A DNA stretch of 64,000 nucleotides from Aralia elata (GCA_034770075.1 CM068382.1:84226643-84290642); one strand, 5' to 3'. Numbered from the stretch's first letter, positions 1 to 12,205 are shown. The notes: generated from the sequence alone by a model not told the origin. Numbers and translations are program-made.

Positions 1-38
1 ATCAACTAGCAATTTCTAAAAGAGGACTAAATAGCAAC

Positions 39-308
39 CATCAGGGCTAGAGGGTTTGCTGAGATCTGGTCCAGATGAGGCTTTGCTTAATCTCTCCGCA
101 GCTCTCTTTTGACGAATTTCTTCCAACTTACATATACAAAAAAGAAAAAAAAAGAAGCAAAATTAGAAGAAGAAAAAAATAAATAAATAAATATATATAT
201 ATATATATAATGAAAATTGAGGTTAAGCAAAAGAATGCAATGAATATAAATATGGGAATGTGAAGATCATACTGTTCGTCGACCTAAGGAAGCGTGATGT
301 GACGCCAT
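39..308 (-). CDS. 5' part of an unrecognised minus-strand gene (partial)
   Basis: The minus strand has a good start at 308-306 opening a 12-codon exon (308-273, MASHHASLGRRT). A GT donor follows at 272-271 and an AG acceptor at 128-127. The second exon starts at 126 in the same frame and reads LEEIRQKRAAERLSKASSGP and on, hydrophilic and probably helical. It can be followed to about position 39, where a GT could be the next donor; otherwise the frame stops near 16. The rest lies outside the window. The basic, charged N-terminus suggests a coiled-coil or scaffold-type protein, but I do not recognise the family. It would be divergent to eIF3G with about 1.4 kb between the starts. The gene call rests only on splice consensus and protein-like composition. 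Confidence 0.45.
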
Positions 309-1678
309 GGATTTGCAGGTATGAATGACCTAACGATGATATTTGCAAATCGCTTTAATTTCTAGTTTTTTGGGCCTTGAATATTTCAGTTCCGACGGTT
401 TTAACTGTCATGAAGGCTAATTTTATGCGGATAAATTATAGACAAACAAATTATACACAAATAAAACAAATTAATTTTATATGTACAAACTTTGCACAAA
501 TCCTATTATCTAATGTATTAAAAATAATTTTAAAAAATGAGATAAAATGTTAATCAACATTATCAATTATTTAACCGGTAAGATTCATATATTAATATTC
601 TTTCTATATGTATACACATTTTATACATAATTTGTGTTCATAAAATTCTTAAAATAGATGCACGTATACTTAATTAACAATAATACTTTAATGACTAAAG
701 AATTATTTCAAAAGATATATATGAAATGATGTATATGAATATAATTATTGGACTCATTCATATATGGTGAATCATGTACTAATTAATTATATTTTGACAC
801 ATTATTTTGTAAAGTATTTTTTATAAGAGTTATTTGTAAGAGTAACAATACTTCTTAATTAATGTGTTTATATGTATATATTTTATCTTAATATAAATAT
901 TTTCATTCTAAAATTAAAAATCTTAATAAAATAGTTTTTAAAAAATAATTTATCTCTTATCATTAAGTGGCTCTTTAAAGCAGCTTGGTGAATTTGTGTC
1001 ACATTTTTTTTTTCTTATTTTGTTCCTAGAATTTTAATTATATAATCATTTTATCTATTTTATATATGTTTTTATTTAGCCCTCCAAATTTTATAAAATT
1101 CATATTTTATTTTATATAATTTATACACTACGTGTGCCACTCACCATGTATTAATTCAAATGAGTCATGTTATCTATTGCGATAAATTTATACCGACTTA
1201 TAATTACGAACTTTATCAATACATGTAATCGGTAGGAATTATAAGGAGACTTACTTACTATACATCTCTTTAAAAAAAATTATCACTAATACTTATCTAC
1301 GTAACTGACAATCAAATAATTGACATAAATATTCGCAATATATATCATTTTTCAGTTTCAATTAAATGATGACTTTATTTATTAGTAAAAATCAAATTTA
1401 TGGTGAATATATCTATCAATAGAAATCAAAATTATAGTAAATAAAAATTACTCCAGATTCAGATAAATTTCTCCTTGCTTTTCCCATTTTACCCTCCTCA
1501 GTCCTTATATCCCTATAGAATAGGTATGTTTTTTTGTCACTGAAAAATAACCGAGTTTAAGTTGACGTGAATAACCCCTTTCTGAAGCCATAAACCCTAG
1601 CCAAATTTGCCCATCATTAAATCATTAAATAAAGAAAACAAAAACAAAAACTAATCCCTAGCAAAAGTGGTGATAGAC
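309..1678. other. AT-rich divergent intergenic region upstream of eIF3G
   Basis: Very AT-rich spacer with no long reading frame and no repeat I can define. It must hold the eIF3G promoter and, if the minus-strand gene is real, that promoter too. The last 100 bases before the eIF3G start look like a plant 5' leader. Confidence 0.5.
1592..1599 (+). promoter_or_regulatory. telo-box (AAACCCTA) in the eIF3G promoter or leader
   Basis: AAACCCTA lies about 80 bases before the eIF3G start codon. Telo-boxes near the transcription start are common in plant genes for ribosomal proteins and translation factors, so the position fits the gene. The octamer is seen in the sequence; its use here is inferred. 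Confidence 0.45.
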
Positions 1679-4600
1679 ATGGCAGTTTCCGTTCCGATTG
1701 AGAACCCAAACAATCAGCCGAGCAAGCTCCGATGGAGCGAGCTAGACGAGGAAGATGGCGAGGATTTGGACTTTCTTTTGCCGCCACGCGATGTAATTGG
1801 ACCGGACCAGAACGGGCTGAAGAAGGTGGTGGAATACAAGTTCGACGGCGAAGGCAATAAGGTCAAAATCACCACCACCACGCGCGTCCGCAAGCTCGCC
1901 AACGCGCGGCTTAGCAAGCGCGCAGTCGAGCGGCGCTCTTGGTCCAAATTCGGCGACGCCGTCCATGAGGACGTCGGTGCTCGGCTTACTATGGTCTCTA
2001 CGGAGGAGATTCTCCTTGAGCGCCCTAGGGCTCCTGGTACCCATTTGATCCAATTCTATAAATATATTTTCTTCCTGATGTTTTGTCACTATGCATGTTT
2101 TCATGTACTTTGAACTGAGGTTGATGTTTTTTATTCAGTTGATTAATTTAGGGATCAGGGACTAAGGATTAGGGATTGTTCAGTTGATTGAGTTTTCTGT
2201 TATAGGGGGGTGTTATACAAAGTGCTAGTTTTATTCTCACAAAAGAGTCCCTTTTTGCAAAATTTACAATCTTTGAATTATCTATTTGCAAACTTTACAA
2301 TCCTTAAATGTTCTGTTTGCAATATTTACAATCTTTAAGTGATATCTTTAAGTCATATGTTTAGTTTAGTAGTGAGGACATAATAGTGAATTAGATGGTA
2401 TACTAGAGGACATTGTATCATTTTATACTGCCATAAGAAACTGTGACTTTTGTAGGAACATAAAATTGGTAAAATATGATTCTTCTTGTGGAATGGAGGG
2501 AGTACTATAAAACAGGGTCTAGGATAAATATACCTAATAGTGAGATTCACAGAAAAGGTTTGATGGTTTTCAATTAAACATTGAAGCCAAAGCTAGAAAT
2601 TGCTGGTGTTTTGGAAAGATATCAATGGTGCCATTGATATTTTTTGTATTATGGAGATTATTACTGAAGTACATCTCAAATTCTGCTTTTTCTTACTTAT
2701 AAAAAAGTCTCATATTCTGTGTTTCCTTTTTATATTTTCCAAACTCAATTTCATGTTCTCTTATTTAGTGGATTTTGTTTTGACGTTGCATTTGCAAGTT
2801 TGCATTTTAATTAATTAGTCAATGACATGCATTGTCACAACTCAATATTAGCGCTACCAAATCCTTGTGGAAAAGCGTAACCTTTATGTTTAAACTCTAT
2901 TTCTTGCTGTTAATTTTCGTTGTTTTTATGCATTTTTTTTGTAGTATAGCTGATTGTTTATGAATGTCTATTTTAGTGAATGCATATATCTCACGGACTC
3001 TAACGCTATATTCTGAGGTTTCTACAATTATCTGATTATTGACCTAAGGGTTTAGTTGCGTTCCTAGTCTAATTGGCTGATTTTAAAGTTCAAATATCTT
3101 TCTGCTCATAAAAGTTAGATTGCTAGTTTTTAATAACAAGATAGTTTCTGGTGAATTTTTCTAAAACGTTACAGGTTCCTAACATCCATTACATACTTTT
3201 CAATAAATGCCTATCTAGAAATGACATCTTGGAATATTAAGGCCATTAGGATTTAGGGACCCTGTTCTGCCACTTAGCATGAAGGTGTTTCCGCCCCAAT
3301 TAATGAGTAGCAGGGTTGAAATTCTTCTTAGTTAGATGTGTGTCATGTACGATTGAACTGTTGTCTGTTTAAAGGACCAGAACATTCAAAGACTTGGTAT
3401 TTATATGGTTCAAACTTCGAAGTTTATTTCTTGATAGCTTTTGTTGACTAAAGTTACACTTTTGGGGGATAAGAGATTTCGAATGGACTTAATCTGCATA
3501 GTACTTTAGCTGTTGGTGTTCTGCAAAGTAGTTTCTACAGATGACAACCACCTGTTTTGGGAACTTGGTGTTGAATTGAACACTGACTGGTAGAGCAATT
3601 ATTTGACATTGAGAGTTTGGTTTGAAACTGGAGATTTGCTCTTGGGTTGCCAACTCCAAAGGTAATTTGAAACATTAGCTTTGTATTATTCCCTCTCACA
3701 ATGTCTTTCTAAGTTTTGGTTCCTAGGGTGAAGTGTTGATGAGCAAAGTTTTGGGTGTCTTAGACAAGAATTTTCTTGGGGTTGAAACAAATGGCTAACA
3801 AGGTGCAATTTTTTTTATTAAAAAAATGTTGAAACTGAGATTAAAAAACTAGCAATTCTAGGATGTTTTCTATCAATCGAATTGGTAGATTGCATAAATA
3901 TGTTCACAAGATTTGTTCCTTTACCTTGTTCAACAAATTTTCTAAATTTGTAGATTTGACTAGTGGATGGACCAGTAGCATAATGTGACTTGAACAATTG
4001 ATGCAGCTCAACAAGGGTTCTATTTATTGTTATTTGGTAGAAATTCAAAATATTCATGACTATTGAGATGCCTAGCAAACTAAAATTTACAGTGATCTAC
4101 CAAGGAAAAATAAGACCTTAATTTCAGGAAGAGACAATTTAAGGTTATTATGGAATTCGAACCATGCATCTCCTGCTTCGTTCAGATGATAAAATTGGAG
4201 AGAAATAGCAGTAAAAAAAGTGAGAAAGTGCATTTCTATAGCTTGTTTAGATGTTTAAACATGATTTTCATAGGATAGGACAAAAAAAGAAGAGGAGAAA
4301 TACTGTTAGAGAAGCCTAGAAATTAGGATAGATCAAACAATTTAATTGAATTGAGTATGATTGAGATTATGGAGAGACAAGAAAGTTACCTTCTCCATTG
4401 ATTTGGGAGTTTAAGAAGAAAAGAAAAAAAGAACAATTTTCTTGTTATAATACAAGTGTTGGTGCAACTGTTATGTTTGAGTACTCCTGCAGAGACTGAA
4501 AGTCTCTATCATCCAAACTTTTTTTAATATGTGATTTTTTGCCCTCCTCATAAGGTTTACTTTTTCTGGTACTTGATTTTGTTTTTGGGTCCAAGTATTA

Positions 4601-5778
4601 ATGCCTACATTGCTTTGTTGAGAAATCCGAAAGGTATACAAAATTATAAATTCAATCTATATTGGGAGCATACCAAATAAAATACATACTCCATCCGTCC
4701 AAGTTTATGTGGATGTTTCACTACATCTACGTGTACACCAATCAACATCAATACACTTTTTGGCAGGAAGAATCTGTATTACCCACGTATAAAATGATAA
4801 ACAAAAGCTTGTGTAGCCCACCATATGCTAAAAGAACAGACAATCATCGAATGTGGTGTTTAAATTTTTTTTTCTCTTTAAACTATGTGCCCACCCATGC
4901 AACGTGATTAAGTGACCACATAAATTTGATGGAGGTACTGTCTAGTTACATTTCTGGTTATTGCTCTCGTGTTTGTTGTATTGCTGTGACATATATCATG
5001 TCTGTGGAATCATAATCACATTCAATAATAGTGTATGGACTAAAGCTATGGTGGCAAAACATGGATACGAAAAAGTGGATATGGCAAAAGTGCTTGAATA
5101 TTCCCGAGTCATTATGGCAATGTTCTTGAATACTTGAGTTAGGATTTTATCAAAGATCTAGGTTGGCTGGTAAGAGGTCTAGGTGATATTTATCATCACA
5201 GCATTCTTTATTATCCTCTACTGATGGTGTAATTGCTGATAGGTACCAAAGCTGAAGATACAAAGTCTTCTGGAGACCCCTTATCTCAAATTGGGAAAGC
5301 AGGTGCTGTTCTCATGGTTTGCAGGACATGTGGTAAGAAGGGAGACCACTGGACTTCAAGGTGTCCTTACAAGGACCTCGCTCCTCAGAGTGAGAGCTTC
5401 ACTGATGTGCCACCTACATCAGAAGCCACAACTAATGCAGGTGCTATCAAGGGAGCATATGTTCCTCCCAGCATGCGAGCAGGGGCAGAGAGGAGCAGCG
5501 GTGCTGATATGAGACGCAGGAATGATGAGAACTCGGTCAGGGTCACAAATCTCTCAGAGGACACCCGGGAGCCCGACTTACTCGAGCTATTTCGTACTTT
5601 TGGCCCTGTCACACGGACTTATGTTGCTATTGACCAGAAGACGGGTATGAGCAGAGGTTTTGGTTTCGTCAACTTTGTGCACAGGGAAGATGCTGAAAGA
5701 GCCATCAACAAACTCAACGGGTATGGTTACGATAACCTCATCCTCAATGTTGAATGGGCTGCACCAAGGTCAAGTTAG
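1679..5778 (+). CDS. EIF3G: Eukaryotic translation initiation factor 3 subunit G (eIF3G)
   Basis: Two coding exons, 1679-2036 and 5243-5778, joined in frame across a 3.2-kb GT-AG intron, give 297 residues, the usual length for plant eIF3G. The ATG at 1679 is chosen over an in-frame GTG at 1667. Exon 1 encodes the conserved N-terminal half (SKLRWSELDEED, then a basic stretch near VRKLANARLSKRAVERRSW). Exon 2 carries a CCHC zinc knuckle at about residues 146-160 (CRTC...HWTSRC) and a C-terminal RRM at about 217-292 with RNP2 VRVTNL and RNP1 RGFGFVNF. In this family eIF3G is a cytoplasmic eIF3 subunit that binds RNA and eIF4B and helps scanning and reinitiation. No breaks are seen, so the gene should be functional. 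Domain order and length leave little doubt about identity. Confidence 0.96.
4689..4935. mobile_element. Stowaway-like MITE in the eIF3G intron
   Basis: Inverted ends CTCCATCCGTCCAAGTTTA on the left and the related complement (TAAATTTGATGGAG) on the right, each next to a TA dinucleotide. About 247 bp and non-coding. Size, TA target site and CTCC(A/C)TCCGT end match Stowaway (Tc1/mariner-type) MITEs. It lies about 300 bases before the acceptor of the intron. Confidence 0.6.
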
Positions 5779-6669
5779 TTTCTACCTGGAACATAGGAAG
5801 ATGCTTTATTTGTTCAATTTTTGCTAAATTATTAAAATTTTGAGATGTGCTATTTCGTGGTTGCATGTATTTTGTAGGATTGCTTTTCGAGATTGTCACT
5901 TTACAATTTGTTTACGTTGAATGGTTCTTGTAACTAATTGGTAGACTGAATCTGGTTTAAAATTTTGGGGTAGCAAGCTATTTGACAACTAAATTTTGTT
6001 GTAATTGGTGGGGGGAAGCAGTGATTTTGCTGCTGCTTGCTCTGATCGGTACCTGAGAAGATGCTAACTCTCCGAAATTGTACATTGAGGGAGTGGTTGT
6101 ACTTGCTTAGTTCTCATTCTTGTCAATAACAGTTGAATTTTGGAGTAACCTTTTCATGACAAATTTGGAACTCATTTATAGTCTTGAAATAAAAATGTAA
6201 CTTCAATATGTCTTGGTTAATGGAGTATTGTGTTGCCCTCCATCCCAAACAAGTCGAGTACGCCTAAAAGTTTTCCCAAAAATGAATTTAGTCTTAAAAG
6301 AGATTTTCAACAATTACATACCTAATGTTCAGCTCATAAAGCCAAACTGTTCAATTAATTCGAATTGGTTTCAGTTGACACTTGACACCATATAATAACA
6401 AAAGATTATAGTGTCAATGAAGGTGTCATGAACTTAAATCGGTTGTCTAAGATATCAGTGTAGAGTTTAGGATGGTATCACAATAGTGCAATTCGTGGCA
6501 TAGCTGAGCTATAAGGAGTTGAGGACTAAGGTGAAGCCCATCATTTTTTTTGGGACTAGACTGCATTTAACCACTCTTATTAAGTCTCGTTTTATTTTTT
6601 ATGCAAGAGATATATATCTGCTAACATATTACTCCATTATTCAAAGCTAAGATTATTATCTTATTTTTA
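5779..6669. other. eIF3G 3' flank and intergenic spacer
   Basis: Holds the 3' UTR of eIF3G (T-rich, with AATAAA-like words such as the one near 6188) and then AT-rich spacer. No other gene or defined repeat is seen before the transposon at 6670. Confidence 0.5.
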
Positions 6670-8077
6670 CGCTCTGTTTCTGAGTTTTAAAATGGACAAA
6701 AAAAAAAAGAAATGGACCGAAAATTTAAGTTTTCTTTCCAATTCCTATGTTTCTGAGTTTTTTAATAAACGGAAAAGAAAAGAAATTGATAGAAAACTTG
6801 GCCACATTTCCTGCCAAAGTTTTCCATCCAAAATTGGCCTGATTTGGACGGAAAAGAAATTGGAATAACTAATATTTTTATAATTCTCATATTATCCTCA
6901 ACTTTCAATATAATAAATTTTAAATTATAACTCATGTCCCCAATTTATTTTTATCTACTAAACCTAACATCTTTCCCTCTCTCTCCCCCTGTAGAAGCAA
7001 ATCAGATTCATTAGTGGATCAATTACCTTTATCTTTTCTAGTAAAGAACTTAGTACTTTACATGCAACTATGTAAGGGTTCTTTACAGCAGTGGAATATA
7101 GATTTTAATTTTTTTCATGGGTGAATCTTCGTTAAAAAAATTTTGGCAGACTACTACTGTAAAAAGAAATGATATTTTATTGGAATTTGTTTTCCCAGTA
7201 AATGAGATTCTTCAGATAATATTATTTATTTTATTTTATTTTATTTGTTAATTGTCAAATAAGATACTAAAGAATCATTTCTTTCAGATTTTTTCAATAA
7301 AATAGCTGCAATTTATTCCTTGCTAGCATGAAGACTTTAAAGTCTTGTTCAATCAACTCAGATATTTTCTTCGATCTCTAGACTCCAAAATTTATTAGTC
7401 AAATTTCAAATTGTAAATTGTTATTGATCGATGTTTAAGCAAGTAAAACACATGTTTTCCCTTTCAACTTTAGTTAATAGTATCTCTTCCGTTTTTTTAT
7501 ATAAAAAAGTCTTATTTTCATAATTTAGAAAATTTAATAATATATATTTTTAATTTTATGTTCGTTGATAAACGTGAAGGAATTGTTATTTTATATTTCT
7601 ATAAAAATAAATAAAACTCGTTTTCTCTCGAAACAAAGAAAAAGAAATTAAATTAAATTCTCTTTATGGAACAAATGTGGTATCTTCTTTTTCCATTTAA
7701 TATAGATTATGTTTGATTACTTTTGGGTATGGTATAATAATGACTTTATAGAAGTAGTTTTTGTTTAACATTTATTTGGATATTTTTATTTGATTATGGA
7801 ATTTTTTCTTTGATTAAATTTATCTTGCATATTTTTATTCATGATTCAGTGGTTATAATTAATAGAAGGGTAAATTTATAAAAGTGATATTTTTCTTTTC
7901 GTTTCATTGGAACTAAAAAACGCAAGAAATGATTTTTTTTTAAAATTTTCTATTCTTTTCTATTAAAAACTCAGAAACAACACAGTGAAAAACTTCAAGT
8001 TTTCTATTCTTTTCTTTTCTGTTCTAATTTAAGTTTTCTATTCTTTTCTTTTCCGTTCAAAACTCAGAAACAGAGCG
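6670..8077. mobile_element. Non-autonomous PIF/Harbinger-like element (1.4 kb)
   Basis: Terminal inverted repeats start CGCTCTGTTTCTGAGTTTT and end AAAACTCAGAAACAGAGCG, a near-perfect complement. Both outer flanks are TTA (6667-6669 and 8078-8080), the 3-bp target duplication typical of PIF/Harbinger. The interior is AT-rich with no transposase reading frame; copies of the subterminal words (TTTTCTATTCTTTTC) recur near the right end. Superfamily is inferred from the duplication length. Confidence 0.6.
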
Positions 8078-8209
8078 TTAGAGGATTGATAAAAGTAAAA
8101 AGAAAAAAAATCATTTCAATTTTGAATTTAAAAATATCTTAGATTAATTTGAAAAAGTTATAAATCACTACATAAAAACAATATCTTCTAAAATAGTATA
8201 TCTATATAT

Positions 8210-8780
8210 CTATATATATACTAATAAATAGCACAAAATCATCTCTCAATCCAAAATTTTAGGAATTATCTTTTTACACTAAAATTTAGGAATAGAAACC
8301 TAAAATCTAGGAAAAGAATTTTTTTTTTCATCTTTTATTTCATTTCAAATATTTTTATCTATATTCTACTATCATATAATTATACTAGCGGTAACCCCGT
8401 GCCTCCGGCACTAATTTTTGTTGGAGAGAAAAAAAAAATTGTAGAAGAAGAAGGTATTGGAGATAGGGTTTGAAGAGGAAGAAAAGTGTAGAAGAAAGAG
8501 GAAATAAAGAAGGAAAAAAATAATGAACGGTCAGATTTATGTCAAACTTTGGATGGCTCAGATGATTTATTAGATTAGCGGAAAATTTAAAATCATTTGT
8601 ATTTTATTAGATAGATACTTATCACTATATCTTATTGTCACATATTTTTTAATGTAGTTAGTATTCTTTAAAATTCATATTCTTGATAAGAATAATATTT
8701 AATGATAGTATAATATATAAAAATGTAAAAATAAAATAATTTTATAATAAAACTCGTGCTTCACACAGAGTCATGAACTA
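8210..8780 (+). mobile_element. Helitron-type repeat, tandem copy 1
   Basis: Opens with an ACTAATAAATAGCA-type start and closes with an ACTCGTGCTTCACACAGAG hairpin-like 3' end, both resembling plant non-autonomous Helitrons. Copy 2 follows directly (8781-10142) and aligns along its length. Copy 1 contains a 221-bp inserted Helitron (8395-8615) absent from copy 2, and lacks the MITE found in copy 2. Exact ends are uncertain. Confidence 0.45.
8395..8615 (-). mobile_element. Short non-autonomous Helitron with both termini
   Basis: Read on the minus strand it begins TCTATCTAATAAAATAC and ends with a GTGCC-GGA-GGCAC hairpin followed about 10 bases later by CTAG. It sits between an A (8394) and a T (8616) without target duplication, as Helitrons do. 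The neighbouring copy-2 repeat shows the uninterrupted site (CATAATTATA joined to TATTTATTAC). It carries no coding sequence. Boundaries are strong because termini and empty site agree. Confidence 0.7.
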
Positions 8781-10142
8781 CTATATAATAAATAGCATGA
8801 AATCGTAATTCAATCAATTGTCCTTCAACACTAAACTTTAGGGCCATATTTGTTTGCAAGGATTATAATCCCGAGATTATAATTTATGGGATTATAATCC
8901 CGGGATTATAATTCATGGGATTATAATCCCAAGACTATTAATCCTGGATTAAATAGTCCTAATTACATGTTTGTTTTTTATGGGATTATTCATGGGATAA
9001 CTTAAAATAATTCTATGTTATGTTTGTTTTTTCCAAGATTAATTAAAGGATTGGATAAAAAACTATCGTTTGGACTATTATACCCTTACACACTGCACAC
9101 TGCATTTTTGTGTTGATGGAGACGATCCTATTCCATAATGACTCAATACGTTGTAAATTGACTGTATTTATGATGAATGAATGGAGAATGGGAGTGCATA
9201 ATTGGCAGAGACACTGCATGACCTAAAACAGTTACTCCACATAACTGTTTGTAGACATCAAATTTAAAAGTTACGTAAGTTGATTGGATTAAAAAAAAAG
9301 TTACATAAGTTAGTAAATGTAAAAAAAATTATTTTACATTTACTAGCTCAAGAGCCTTGGCGTTAGGAATTATCTTTATGAATTTAATTTGACATTATTT
9401 TGTGTAAAAAAAATTTATTTTGTATAAATAATGTACGTAATGATTTAAAAAAAGGTACTATATGCAAAAAAGCATACACGTATGTTAAAAAAAAAGTACT
9501 GTATGTAAAAAAAAACATATTGCATTTGTGTATTATTTAATAAGTTTATTTAATTAGCACTGAAAAAAAAGTATTAAAAAAAGTTACGTACATGCAGTAC
9601 ATAGTGCATGATTAATGTTTTATCATGTATTATAAGCAATGTGATGTAAACAAAGTTAAAGGGTAATTTAGTCCATAAATTTTTAGTCCCAAATGGTAGG
9701 GATTATAATACCTAATTAGACATGATATTAAATAATTCCCCCTTCCAAGTCATTTTATTATCTCGGGACTAATAATCTCAAGTCTATTTTACAAAACAAA
9801 CAAACAATTTGGAATTAATAATCCAATCTCAAGTATAATCCTTACAAACAAACATAGCCTAGGAGTATAAACCTAAAATCTAGAAAAAGAACCTATTCTT
9901 TTGATTTTTTATTTCATTTCAAAATCTTTTTATCTATATTTTACGATCATATAATTATATATTTATTACTATCTCTTATTTTCATACATTTTTAAATTCA
10001 GTTAGTATTTTTTAAAATTCATTATTGATAATAATATTAATAATATTATAATTAATATATTATAATAGTATAATATAGAAAAGTATAAAAAAATAAAATA
10101 ATTTTATAATAAAATTGTGCTTTGCAAGGAATCATGAGTTAG
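8781..10142 (+). mobile_element. Helitron-type repeat, tandem copy 2
   Basis: Starts CTATATAATAAATAGCATGA and ends near AAATTGTGCTTTGCAAGGAA, parallel to copy 1. The parallel is interrupted by a 1-kb Tourist-like element at 8841-9859; the rest matches copy 1 without its 221-bp Helitron. A third relative of this family appears near 47.1-47.8 kb. Confidence 0.45.
8841..9859. mobile_element. Tourist/PIF-Harbinger-like non-autonomous element inside the Helitron-type copy 2
   Basis: Inverted ends GGGCCATATTTGTTTGCAAG and the complement of CTTACAAACAAACATAGCC. Left flank is TTA and right flank CTA, consistent with a 3-bp TWA-type duplication with one change. The matching site in copy 1 (AAATTTA then GGAATAG) is uninterrupted and so confirms the insertion. 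The left third repeats GGGATTATAATCC palindromes. No transposase reading frame. Confidence 0.65.
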
Positions 10143-10253
10143 TTACCACTAGAACCAACAATCTAACAAATCTTAACACCCCATATAGTAGCCTAGTACT
10201 ACACTACTACTGTCATTAACATATCAAAACTTATATATATATATATACAAAAT

Positions 10254-10508
10254 GGATCTTAAGTATACCCCCTTAAATGACATACCAAGCATATCCCCTT
10301 TAGCGACGGATCGGGCGACAGTTTGGTCCGTCGCCATAGGTCCGGTCCGTCGCTAAAGCCTTTAGCGACGGACAACTTTTAGCGACGGACCCGTTGCTAA
10401 AAGCTTTGGCGACGGACCGGACCTATGGCGACGAACCAAACCGTCGCCCGGTCCGTCGCTAAAGGGGGTATGCTTGGTATGCTATTTAAGAGGGTATGCT
10501 TAAGATCC
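10254..10508. mobile_element. Fold-back MITE with nearly full-length inverted arms
   Basis: The 255-bp unit is one long inverted repeat: left arm starts GGATCTTAAGTATACCCCC and the right arm ends with its near complement. GC-rich internal words of the type TTTAGCGACGGAC alternate on both strands. TA-rich microsatellites flank both sides. The transcript would form a long hairpin. The transposon class is not clear. Confidence 0.6.
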
Positions 10509-10509
10509 G

Positions 10510-10512
<3 letters not shown>

Positions 10513-10579
<67 letters not shown>
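10513..10579. repeat. (TA)n-(GA)n compound microsatellite
   Basis: About 48 bases of TA repeats run directly into about 19 bases of GA repeats, just right of the fold-back element. Confidence 0.9.
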
Positions 10580-10978
10580 TTACTCAAGCGAATAATTTTA
10601 TTATTTTTTATTTTTGCATATCAAAACTTAATTTATAAATATTTTTAAATATAGTTGATATATATATATATATATATTAAAAACGTAATAACATTATCTT
10701 AATTTTAATTGAACATATATTCTTATATTACTCGTTAATATTTTCTGAGCTATTTTAATGAATATTATTATGTGTGTTGTAAAATTGTTAAACTAATTTA
10801 ATAATAAAAATATGTTAAAAATATTATTAATCTTTGACCTATGCAAGTCAGTGCGGTGTGATTTAAAATATAAACTGGACGGTGCAATTTTGATATTGAA
10901 CTGTTGCCGGTGCGGTTCCAATTCAAGATTTTTTAAGGCGAACGCGGTTCAAAATTACTGAAAAACCGAAACTGCACT

Positions 10979-11611
10979 CGGGGTGAGCAAAAAATGAGTA
11001 AAATCAAATTATTAAATATAACCGATTTTTTTAATCGAATTATTTCAGTTATTCGGTTATTTTGCTTAATTCGATTATAACCGCTTAGCTATTTGGATTC
11101 GGTTACGGTTTTCAAAATTTTGCTATTCGGATATCTGAATAATCGAACAAAAACTCTATGCGGACATGATAATTGAACATGATAATTAGACATGAGCTCT
11201 TTACAATTTTACCTCATGTCCAATTATCATGTTCGCATAGAAGAGCTCATAACCGAATTAGATATTTTAATTTTTTTTAATTTTGTCATATGATTATGTA
11301 CTTATGTATTGTTAATTTAAAATTATTAAACTAGTTTATGAATTATTATGATTGTAGATTGTGATTAAATATTATTTAAAAAATTTAGTGTGAAATTTGA
11401 AATGAATTTTTTTGTTTGGCAAAAATAAGTTTATATTTCGATTATATACTGAATAACTGAATAATATAATTTTGTTATTCGGTTAGTACTAATTTCGACG
11501 GTTAATACTAATTTCGGATATTTGTTCGGATAATAAAATTGTATGAAATTCGGTATACGGTTATAACTGAATAGATAATTCGGTTTGATTATAACCGAAT
11601 ACCCACCCTAC
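10979..11611. mobile_element. hAT-like non-autonomous element with 8-bp target duplication
   Basis: Flanked by ACTGCACT on both sides (10971-10978 and 11612-11619). The ends are CGGGGTGAGC and the complement of CCCACCCTAC. The interior is full of TTCGGTTAT and ATAACCGAAT words in both orientations. An 8-bp duplication and a GGGTG-type end fit hAT. It appears to have jumped into an older GGTTCGG-rich repeat whose halves remain at about 10850-10970 and 11612-11630. Confidence 0.65.
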
Positions 11612-11640
11612 ACTGCACTATTGCTATCCCTAGTGACATA

Positions 11641-11902
11641 CTCCTTCTGTTCGGAAAAAGATGACTAAATGTATAATTTTTTTTATCTCTAAAAAAATGA
11701 GATAAAATACATAAAGTGAAGGTAACTAAATCATTATGCGGGGTTCATTAGTATAAATAAATAAAAGTATTCATCAGTTTATATAATTTTATAGAGTCAC
11801 TAAAAATAATTTTTTTTTTACTCTCTTTTCTCTACTTTTATGTGCGTAAATTATATTTGTTCATTTTTTTGAGATGAGAACGGCCAAACGGGAAAGAGGG
11901 AA
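11641..11902. mobile_element. Stowaway-like MITE upstream of SMO2
   Basis: Starts CTCCTTCTGTTCGG and ends with GGAAAGAGGGAA, roughly complementary, each next to a TA. About 262 bp. It lies about 300 bases before the SMO2 start codon, so it may be part of that promoter region. Confidence 0.5.
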
Positions 11903-12205
11903 TATTATATCATTTTCCTAATAAGGAAAATAACGACAAACCCACAAGTCCACCACCTTTCCGAGTCCCCACCGTATTCAAACAAAGTTAAAAACGAACA
12001 TGTGGTATCAGGTATGTATATATCTTTTTTTGAGAGGAGATCACGAGCGCAGATTCCCTTCATATAGTCTGTCTTGTCCCACTCCCATCCATCTCTTGTG
12101 TTGCGCTTGTCTTCATTCTTCTCGCCTTTCTACTGATTAACCCTATCCGTCCCTCTCAATTCGCTCTGTTCTGGCCGGAGATCAAGCAATTTCGTACCGG
12201 AGTTC

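Noticed and set aside
1714..2104. Two minus-strand open frames opposite eIF3G exon 1
   Set aside because: They are shadows of the conserved, GC-richer coding exon; no domain and no splice logic.
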